From assembly GCA_003222935.1 (NCBI GenBank), contig QHXL01000240.1, positions 505 to 6,540 on the forward strand: a stretch of DNA of 6,036 nt. Direction: 5' to 3'. The DNA comes from Acidobacteriota bacterium. Lineage in GTDB: Bacteria; Acidobacteriota; Blastocatellia; Pyrinomonadales; Pyrinomonadaceae. Position numbers and translations under genes: made by a program. The notes beneath the pieces are model-generated. The model did not search any database. It was given only the letters and a program-made list of their open reading frames with translations, and had not been told where the DNA came from. Shown in pieces: positions 1 through 5,116 of the stretch; position 1 is the stretch's first letter, and each line of letters opens with the position of its first letter.

Positions 1-787
1 CTTCGCCCAGACTACCTGGCGGCCGACGCAGGTTGGTATCAAGGGGCAGGATCTAAACACGGTCTACTTTCTTGATAGTAAACGAGGCTGGGTTGGAGGC
101 GACGAAGGTTACTTAAGTCGCACGGACGATGGTGGTCAGACGTGGGTTCGCCAAAACGTCGGCACCAACAACGCGATTAACGACATATATTTTCGCGATA
201 AAGAAGCCGGCTTTCTGTTGGCGGGCAACATCATTTTCGTCACCCACGACAACGGCAATCAATGGGAACCTTCCCGGACTTTCCTGCCGAGTGAATTTGA
301 GGGCGCCGATGTAGAACTCTATAGCGTTCGCTTTTCGAGTAAGAAAAAAGGCTGGGTAGTGGGTTCGGTAAGTCGTCGTGATCGAGTGGTTGACAGCATA
401 CTCGTCTATACAGACGATGCTGGACAAAGTTGGCGCCGACAACGAGCGCCAAGTCGGACTGAACTTATTCACATCGACTTTCGAGACGATAAGAAAGGTT
501 GGGCGGTTGGTGAACGCGGAACGATTCTGCGAACTTCAGATGGCGGAGAAAGTTGGAGTGCGGTAGTAACCCCCGCTAAAGCGACCATTCTAAGCGTTCA
601 GTTTTTAAATGATGATGATGGATGGGCAGTTGGTCGAGGCGGAACAATACTCCGTACAGCGGATCAGGGCCGAACGTGGGTACAAGAGGAGTCGACAACA
701 AAGCAAAACCTTTACGCGTTGAATTTCAACAAGAAGATCGGATGGGCAGTAGGCGGAGATGGAACGGTATTGCGGTACGAGCAATGA
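1..787 (+). CDS. Ycf48/BNR-repeat beta-propeller protein, 5' end missing
   Basis: The frame is open from base 2 to a TGA at 785-787, giving 261 visible residues; the true start lies left of the window. The protein is almost wholly built from six units of about 31 residues at visible residues 18-48, 58-88, 106-144, 155-185, 196-226 and 237-258. A typical unit has a hydrophobic strand, then GWAVG or GWVGG, then G-T-I-L-R-T, then S/T-D-x-G-x-x-W. This is the pattern of Ycf48/HCF136-like (PSII_BNR) and sialidase-type BNR propellers. Unit 2 is degenerate (GFLLAG, HDNGNQW), and unit 3 carries an insertion of about 8 residues. Unit 6 stops just after the LR strand, as expected when the last blade is closed by an N-terminal strand. 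Plant and cyanobacterial members help assemble photosystem II, but here nothing suggests photosynthesis. Non-photosynthetic bacteria carry many such proteins, often secreted and of unknown role. A signal peptide cannot be judged. The family call is firm; the function is unknown. Confidence 0.9.
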   Translation, partial: FAQTTWRPTQVGIKGQDLNTVYFLDSKRGWVGGDEGYLSRTDDGGQTWVRQNVGTNNAINDIYFRDKEAGFLLAGNIIFVTHDNGNQWEPSRTFLPSEFEGADVELYSVRFSSKKKGWVVGSVSRRDRVVDSILVYTDDAGQSWRRQRAPSRTELIHIDFRDDKKGWAVGERGTILRTSDGGESWSAVVTPAKATILSVQFLNDDDGWAVGRGGTILRTADQGRTWVQEESTTKQNLYALNFNKKIGWAVGGDGTVLRYEQ

Positions 788-887
788 AGGCAACCTGTGT
801 TAGACAAAATAACATCTGAACGATTGAGGTTATTCGGATAGTCGCAATCAATAGCGACGACCATAACGCTCGGTTCCTCCTGTGATT

Positions 888-919
888 ACGCCCGGCACTT
901 TGGTAGTGCCGGGCGTTTT
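888..919 (+). terminator. Rho-independent terminator after the propeller gene
   Basis: A perfect 12-bp GC-rich stem (888-899 with 905-916, core CGCCCGGCACT) closes a 5-base loop and runs into a TTTT tract at 916-919, then GTTCT. It lies about 100 bases after the stop of the propeller gene and points in its direction. Read on the minus strand, the stem is followed by AATCAC, which is a poor U-tract. It is therefore best read as one-directional and not shared with the converging M16 operon. Confidence 0.88.
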
Positions 920-930
920 GTTCTAAAAAG

Positions 931-1045
931 TACGACGAACTTTAGTTTGTGCCGTCGGTTAAAGATTCTTTCAGCGCCCGGCGGTCACTTAACAATCTCG
1001 CGACAAACTGAAGTTTATCGGACATTTCTAGGTTTATCGGACATT
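931..1045. repeat. Cluster of short extragenic inverted and direct repeats
   Basis: Two related elements face each other here. One, at 938-947, is AACT-TT-AGTT. The other, at 1001-1020, has arms CGACAAACT and AGTTTATCG around GA, with one mismatch in nine pairs. The reverse complement of 934-949 matches 1004-1019 at 13 of 16 positions. In addition, a 14-base direct repeat, GTTTATCGGACATT, occurs at 1013-1026 and 1032-1045 with a 19-base period. Together with the terminator this fills the 265-base gap between the converging genes, in which I see no coding frame. Such short elements look like REP-type interspersed repeats, but that requires other copies in the genome. Confidence 0.55.
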
Positions 1046-1052
1046 CCTGAAC

Positions 1053-2744
1053 TTAGAGTTTAGAACCGGTGAAGGGCATTGAGGAATTTTGCATTGTTAG
1101 CGTTCCCTCAACCTGTTCGTGATCGAATTGAACGGCCAACTGAATCTCTATTGAATGGCCGTGCATTTCTATAGCGGCTGTCTTTTGGAAGGCGTTGTTA
1201 TTCACTTCAATCTGCCCGATATCGGCATCGCCCATTTCTGACGTTATCTTTGCGGTAAGGCCTGTAGGTTCGCTCGAGACGGTTAACGTGGCGGGAATTG
1301 CCTGGCCAAGTGGAGTTTCAACCTCGATAGCCCACGAGCCGACTACATTTGCAGCAGGCGCTGACCTCGAAGTCTCCTTGCGTTTGCCGGCAGTAGTGTA
1401 CGTTTCAATCTCTTCAGCGTAGGGCCGTATTTGATCCATGACGGCCGCACCGTCGCCCACAATGATTACAGCTGCTTCGTCCGGACGCACATAAGCGTTG
1501 GCCACGCGTTGGATTTCTTCTACGGTTACCGCCTGGACTCGATCTCGGTAAGTCTCGAGATAATTAAACGGTAAGTTCAGCATCTTGATTTGTACAAGTT
1601 GATCAATCAGCCCTTCCTGCGTTTCCAGGCGAATCGGGAAAACGCCGGTCAGATACGACTTAGCGTCGTTGATCTCTTTGTCTGAAACACGGTCGTCGCG
1701 AATACGACCCAACTCATAGAAGAACTCCTTCAACGAGTCGCCGGTCACAGCTGTGCGGACTTCAGCAGTTGAGCGAAATGTCCCCGCGGTCCTGCGGGCA
1801 TCCAGGTTCGAATAAGCGCCGTACGTATAACCCTTCTCTTCTCGCAGATTCATGAATAGACGGGAAGATGCGGTCGCACCCAAAACCGTATGCATGAGAA
1901 GCATCGGAAAATAGTCGGGATTAGAGCGGGTGATTCCGCTATTAGCAATCACGATGTTCGACTGCGCCGAACCCGGTCGATCAACGAGATAGGCGGAGCG
2001 TTTTGTTCTCTTCGGCGTTGCGGGAAACTCAGTGCTCAATGCCTCACCCGAACTCCAAGTCGAAAAAAGCGACTCGAGTCGAGCAATTATTTCTTCGAAA
2101 CGAACGTCGCCGGAGACGATAAAGACACCATTGTTCGGGACAAACTTCTTTTGATGGAAACGAACAAACTCATCCCTGGTCAGTCGATCGAGCGACTCCG
2201 GAGTCGGCGCGATTATTGAATAAGGGTGTTCACCAAACATCACTTTGGAGACCATCTCCGTCGCAAGGAAAGAAGGCTGCGCGCGTTGTTGCCGCAAACT
2301 CTCCTTGGTGTTCTGTTTGGCTAGTTCAACTTCGTTCTCTGGAAACGAGGGTTGCAGGATGACTTCAGCCATCAAGTCGAGGATCTGCTCGCTGAACTGC
2401 TTGAGTGCAGAAGCTGCAACGATTGTGTAGTCGGAGTTGGCGCCCGCAGACAGACTCGCGCCTACTCGTGCTGTTTGATCAGCAATTTCGCGACTCGTTC
2501 TGGATTCGGTTCCTTCGGGCAGCAAGCCCGCGAGGAGATCAGTCAGGCTGGGAGACCCAGGAGGGTCATAGGAACTTCCCACTCGCAATCCCAATCGATA
2601 ATTAACCAGCGGTAAACGAGAATCCTCTACCACAACAACATTCAAACCATTAGACAGCACCGTCTCGCGTGCAGCAGGAATGACGATTGGGTGAGGTGGT
2701 AGTGGCGCGGGGATCTGGCTACGAAAAGTTTCAGTTGAAGTCAT
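1053..2744 (-). CDS. M16B peptidase, non-zinc (B) subunit with C-terminal beta domain
   Basis: The protein has 563 residues, with an ATG start at 2744 and a TAA stop. It has the two-lobed M16 layout: N-lobe from about residue 25 to 230 and C-lobe from about 250 to 450. Where active enzymes have HxxEH, this one has DLLAG (residues 69-73), so both zinc histidines and the general-base glutamate are lost. The glutamate about 75 residues later (E148) remains. The C-lobe keeps the substrate-binding Arg/Tyr signature in LREEKGYTYG (R301, Y306/Y308). This matches the HxxEH-less partner of heterodimeric M16B peptidases such as the Sphingomonas SPH2681/SPH2682 pair. It should contribute substrate binding to the catalytic subunit encoded 29 bases upstream. 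Residues 466-563 are an extra beta-rich domain starting at VVGSW and ending SMPFTGSK, which ordinary M16B subunits of about 420-450 residues lack. No signal peptide is evident. The family and inactive status are firm; pairing with the neighbour is a strong inference. Confidence 0.93.
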   Translation of the reverse strand: MTSTETFRSQIPAPLPPHPIVIPAARETVLSNGLNVVVVEDSRLPLVNYRLGLRVGSSYDPPGSPSLTDLLAGLLPEGTESRTSREIADQTARVGASLSAGANSDYTIVAASALKQFSEQILDLMAEVILQPSFPENEVELAKQNTKESLRQQRAQPSFLATEMVSKVMFGEHPYSIIAPTPESLDRLTRDEFVRFHQKKFVPNNGVFIVSGDVRFEEIIARLESLFSTWSSGEALSTEFPATPKRTKRSAYLVDRPGSAQSNIVIANSGITRSNPDYFPMLLMHTVLGATASSRLFMNLREEKGYTYGAYSNLDARRTAGTFRSTAEVRTAVTGDSLKEFFYELGRIRDDRVSDKEINDAKSYLTGVFPIRLETQEGLIDQLVQIKMLNLPFNYLETYRDRVQAVTVEEIQRVANAYVRPDEAAVIIVGDGAAVMDQIRPYAEEIETYTTAGKRKETSRSAPAANVVGSWAIEVETPLGQAIPATLTVSSEPTGLTAKITSEMGDADIGQIEVNNNAFQKTAAIEMHGHSIEIQLAVQFDHEQVEGTLTMQNSSMPFTGSKL

Positions 2745-2754
2745 ATCTTATATT

Positions 2755-2769
2755 GGTGGTCCAACCACC
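2755..2769 (-). promoter_or_regulatory. Hairpin over a Shine-Dalgarno-like site between the M16 genes
   Basis: In the 29-base gap between the two M16 genes, the minus strand carries GGTGGT-TGG-ACCACC, a perfect 6-bp stem with a 3-base loop. Its 5' arm overlaps GAGGTGG, the only good Shine-Dalgarno-like match before the ATG at 2744. That match lies about 20 bases upstream, too far for normal use. The hairpin may mask the site, or fold to shorten the distance, tuning translation of the B subunit relative to the A subunit. The hairpin is visible; its role is inferred. Confidence 0.4.
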
Positions 2770-2773
2770 TCGG

Positions 2774-4216
2774 CTATAGCTGCGTGTCGGCCAAATCCTT
2801 CACAGGCTCTGCGCTAATTTGTGGAATTTCAGAATGAACTGTTTCAGGTTCTGAGAAAGGCTGCTCAGGAATCTGTGGTGCGGGGGATGCGGGTTGACTT
2901 GTCTCTCCCGGCGGCTGAGGCGATGCGGCTACTTCTGCCTCTTCCTCGGCAGCGGCGACCGGAATTATGTCGAGCACTACTCGATTATCAACATCAATAA
3001 AACGAGACACTGAGTTCTTTATGTCGGCAGCAGTAACGCTGAGGTAGTGGTCCAACTCATTATCAAACAGACTCGGATCAGAATCGTACAACGCAAACTC
3101 TGCGAGCCGTTGCGCGCGGTACATAGTCGACTGGCGACCACGAACTGCGTCATTACAAAGTGAGTTGCGTAGTTTCTCCATCTCCTCGTCTGAGGGGCCT
3201 TCGGTAGCGATCGATTTGATCTCGGCGAAGATCTTCTCACGAATCTCAGCCACTTCTTCACCTGGTTTTGGCAGCGCAAAGATGTAAAACGCCGAGGGGC
3301 CGCGACGTTCGTCTATCCCACCTTCGATGGAAACAACCGATTCGTCGCCTTTAACAAGCTTCTGATAAAGCCTTGCACTGTCGCCGTCGAAAAGAAGCGT
3401 GCCGCCCAGCGACAAAGCATAAAACTCGGGAGTCCTTCGTGCCGGAATCTTCCAGCCCAGAACGAAGGCTGGTGCAGGCGCTAGCGGGTCGTTAAAAATC
3501 TCATTCTTGATTGCCACCTCTTCTTTTTCACTCACGTCTACAGAAGGTGGAAGCGGTTGCGCCGGAATACTTGCGAAGTACTTTTCTATGAGTTCTCGAG
3601 CCTGGGCACCATCGAAGTCGCCGACCACCGATAACACTGCGTTATTTGGCGCATAGTAGACACGAAAGAACTCGCGCACATCATCGATCGTTGCGTCATC
3701 GAGGTCTTCCATTGAACCGATGGTTGAATGAGCATTCGCCGGGTTAGTGAAAATCAATTCGTTCATCCGCAGGAAGGCATTTACATACGGTTGATTGTCG
3801 TAGCGAAGTCGTTTCTCTTCCTGGACAGCGTTACGCTGATTGTCGAGATTTTCCTGGGTGACTTTGAGCGAACGCATGCGATCGCTTTCCAGCCAAAAGG
3901 CTAGTGGTAAGTAGTTTGACGGTAGCGTCTCGAAGTAGTTAGTGCGTTCTGTCGAGGTGGTTCCATTCATCGTGCCACCGGCATTGAAAATGTACTGAAA
4001 GTGAGCCGCCTTCGGAACATTTTCAGAGCCTTGAAACATCATGTGCTCAAACAGATGAGCAAAACCGGTGCGACCCTCTTTTTCGTTACGTGAGCCAACG
4101 TCGTAATAGACAGCAATAGAAACCACCGGCACCGCATGGTCCTGGCTAAGCACCACGCGCAGGCCGTTTGCGAGCGTAAATTGTTCGACGTTAGCGGACG
4201 GTATTTGAAATGTCAC
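2774..4216 (-). CDS. M16B zinc peptidase, catalytic (A) subunit
   Basis: From the GTG at 4216 the protein has 480 residues. The zinc motif HLFEH is at residues 54-58, in GFAHLFEHMMFQGSE, and the third ligand E134 in VQEEK lies 76 residues after the second histidine, the classic HxxEH-X75-E spacing. Substrate-side motifs NGTTSTERTNYFETLP and PNNAVLSVVGDF are typical of M16. In the C-lobe the usual R-x-x-x-G-x-x-Y signature is eroded to SARLYQKLVKGDESVVSI, so the Tyr is missing; the partner gene supplies it. Residues from about 422 to the end form a Pro/Glu/Ala-rich, probably disordered tail. The open frame extends upstream to a GTG at 4249 (491 residues). I prefer 4216 because AAGAAGAG lies 5 bases before it and the protein then begins MTFQIP, directly before the conserved EQFTLANGLRVVL. 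No signal peptide is seen in either version. It is probably first of a two-gene operon. Confidence 0.93.
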   Translation of the reverse strand: MTFQIPSANVEQFTLANGLRVVLSQDHAVPVVSIAVYYDVGSRNEKEGRTGFAHLFEHMMFQGSENVPKAAHFQYIFNAGGTMNGTTSTERTNYFETLPSNYLPLAFWLESDRMRSLKVTQENLDNQRNAVQEEKRLRYDNQPYVNAFLRMNELIFTNPANAHSTIGSMEDLDDATIDDVREFFRVYYAPNNAVLSVVGDFDGAQARELIEKYFASIPAQPLPPSVDVSEKEEVAIKNEIFNDPLAPAPAFVLGWKIPARRTPEFYALSLGGTLLFDGDSARLYQKLVKGDESVVSIEGGIDERRGPSAFYIFALPKPGEEVAEIREKIFAEIKSIATEGPSDEEMEKLRNSLCNDAVRGRQSTMYRAQRLAEFALYDSDPSLFDNELDHYLSVTAADIKNSVSRFIDVDNRVVLDIIPVAAAEEEAEVAASPQPPGETSQPASPAPQIPEQPFSEPETVHSEIPQISAEPVKDLADTQL

Positions 4217-4221
4217 TTTTT

Positions 4222-4229
4222 CTCTTCTT
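4222..4229 (-). promoter_or_regulatory. Ribosome binding site favouring the GTG at 4216
   Basis: The minus strand reads AAGAAGAG, an imperfect AAGGAGG-like match, followed by five A residues and GTG. It supports the shorter start of the catalytic M16 gene. The upstream GTG at 4249 has no purine-rich site at proper distance. The match is weak, so the start choice stays tentative. Confidence 0.4.
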
Positions 4230-4310
4230 AAATAAAAGGCGTGCTTCACCTTCTGAGGAACATAGAAGGTAAAGCACTCCTGAAAGGGTACCGAATTGAT
4301 TTATCAGCCG

Positions 4311-4353
4311 GTTTTTGTCCCGCGTCTGATTCGGTTAGCGGGGAAACAAAAAC
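4311..4353. repeat. Imperfect inverted repeat between the small gene and the M16 operon
   Basis: GTTTTTGTCCCGC (4311-4323) pairs with GCGGGGAAACAAAAAC (4338-4353) apart from a few bulged bases, around a 14-base loop. On the minus strand it starts about 10 bases after the stop of the small RHH-like gene and lies about 100 bases before the M16 start. Neither strand has a T-run after the stem, so it is not a standard Rho-independent terminator. It could attenuate read-through, protect an mRNA end, or bind a protein. Confidence 0.45.
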
Positions 4354-4362
4354 TCCGCAACA

Positions 4363-4788
4363 CTATGCCGGTTTATGGGCAATCAGCCCACGAAGCTCAG
4401 CACGCAACCGCTCGATTTCAGCGAGCTTTTGACGAACTCGATCAAACAACGCGGCCTGGGTATTGATTCCTTCATCGATCAGGAATCCGGCTGCTTCAGC
4501 TCTGCTACGAAATACTCCTGCCTGGACCAGCTGCTCGAGCTTCTCTTGCGCTTCCGGGGAAATCTTCACCGCAACCACATAGTCGTCCTTTGCTGAAATC
4601 GCTTTCTCAATAGTTCGACTGATGTCCCGACCGATCGCACTCAGCGACTCCGGAATTCGAGAGGCAATGTCCCGGACTGACGAGGCAGTGCGATGTTCTT
4701 CACCTGCTTCTCGTTCTTCGTCGCGAAGCATCAGGTCGTCGACCGACTCTGTCGTGGAGGGTTCTTCCTTGGTATAAGGACTACTCAT
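4363..4788 (-). CDS. Small protein with ribbon-helix-helix-like core
   Basis: From the ATG at 4788 the product has 141 residues. The first 60 or so are acidic and polar (MSSPYTKEEPSTTES, RDEEREAGEEH), with no obvious fold. From about residue 68 a strand (VVAVKIS) is followed by helix 1 (PEAQEKLEQLVQAG) and helix 2 (SRAEAAGFLIDEGI). This order and the S-R-x-E-A turn resemble the ribbon-helix-helix (MetJ/Arc/CopG) fold. A charged C-terminal helix with heptad-like leucines (ALFDRVRQKLAEIERLRAELRGLI) could form a coiled coil. A start at 4863 would add 25 residues, but AAAGGAGT lies about 10 bases before 4788. The best promoter also has its -10 box over the 4863 ATG, so mRNA would begin inside the longer version. 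A plausible role is a dimeric DNA-binding regulator, but no toxin partner is adjacent and the function is unproven. Confidence 0.8.
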   Translation of the reverse strand: MSSPYTKEEPSTTESVDDLMLRDEEREAGEEHRTASSVRDIASRIPESLSAIGRDISRTIEKAISAKDDYVVAVKISPEAQEKLEQLVQAGVFRSRAEAAGFLIDEGINTQAALFDRVRQKLAEIERLRAELRGLIAHKPA

Positions 4789-4798
4789 TTCGTAAAGA

Positions 4799-4803
4799 CT
4801 CCT
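4799..4803 (-). promoter_or_regulatory. Ribosome binding site deciding the start of the RHH-like gene
   Basis: The minus strand reads AAAGGAGTC, with AGGAG at 4803-4799 and a 10-base spacer before the ATG at 4788. No comparable site precedes the ATG at 4863. This supports the 141-residue product. Confidence 0.7.
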
Positions 4804-4861
4804 TTGGTGACCAATCGAAATACTATCAGTGCCTCTTACGATGATCTTTGGGGGTAAGTTC

Positions 4862-4891
4862 ATTCTACGGAGCCGTGGAAAGAAAGGTCAA
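4862..4891 (-). promoter_or_regulatory. Sigma70-type promoter of the RHH-like gene
   Basis: On the minus strand, TTGACC (4891-4886) and TAGAAT (4867-4862) are separated by 18 bases. That is 5 of 6 matches to each consensus box. Predicted transcription starts near 4855, giving a leader of about 67 bases before the ATG at 4788. The -10 box contains the A and T of the ATG at 4863-4861, so that codon would lie upstream of the transcript. Confidence 0.6.
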
Positions 4892-4931
4892 GTTAGTGGT
4901 TGTTCAAGTTCTGGCGTCTCGGCGCAATTCA

Positions 4932-4937
4932 TATAAT
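4932..4937 (+). promoter_or_regulatory. Isolated perfect -10 box, possible distal ctpA promoter
   Basis: TATAAT is a perfect -10 match, preceded at 17 bases by TTCTGG, a poor -35. If used, it would start a leader of about 170 bases for the S41 protease gene. The A+T-rich sequence on both sides (4925-4955) fits a promoter area, but the weak -35 leaves it doubtful. Confidence 0.3.
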
Positions 4938-5014
4938 TGGAAAACTTTATTTGATCTCGCTGTCGGCAGTTGAGATTAACAAGGCTCCAGGAATCCACTG
5001 TTCCAAACACAACC

Positions 5015-5043
5015 TTGCCCACCTCTATCGCATCCGTTATATT
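5015..5043 (+). promoter_or_regulatory. Sigma70-type promoter of the S41 protease gene
   Basis: TTGCCC (5015-5020) and TATATT (5038-5043) are separated by exactly 17 bases, with 4 of 6 and 5 of 6 consensus matches. Transcription would start near 5050, leaving a leader of about 67 bases before the GTG at 5117. This is the better of the two candidate promoters for this gene. Confidence 0.5.
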
Positions 5044-5105
5044 GCAATTCAGGGCGTTGTTGTCGAATCGGCCAGCAGCAGCCACGAAATTCCAGGAAGT
5101 TTTTT

Positions 5106-5109
5106 GAGG
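5106..5109 (+). promoter_or_regulatory. Ribosome binding site of the S41 protease gene
   Basis: GAGG in TTTTTTGAGGTTTTTCC lies 7 bases before the GTG at 5117 and stands out in a T-rich stretch. It fixes that GTG as the start, and the encoded protein then begins with a clean signal peptide. Confidence 0.65.
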
Positions 5110-5116
5110 TTTTTCC

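Noticed and set aside
113..472. Minus-strand frame of 119 codons opposite the propeller gene
   Set aside because: The plus strand encodes clear BNR-type repeats through this whole stretch; the antisense frame has no recognisable family features.
888..919. Hairpin as a bidirectional terminator for both converging genes
   Set aside because: The minus-strand side lacks a U-tract and lies over 130 bases beyond the M16 stop, with other repeats between.
1013..1045. Direct repeat considered as a CRISPR remnant
   Set aside because: Only two copies of 14 bases with a 5-base gap; no spacers of normal length and no cas genes.
3019..3279. Second minus-strand frame of 86 codons inside the catalytic M16 gene
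   Set aside because: It is a shifted-frame shadow of a well-supported gene, with no ribosome binding site or family match.
4250..4362. Dedicated promoter for the M16 operon
   Set aside because: Only weak combinations were seen (for example TTGCGG-17-TAACCG on the minus strand), too poor to call.
4789..4863. Upstream ATG at 4863 as the true start of the RHH-like gene
   Set aside because: No ribosome binding site, and the best promoter's -10 box overlaps this ATG; the downstream ATG has AAAGGAGT at proper distance.
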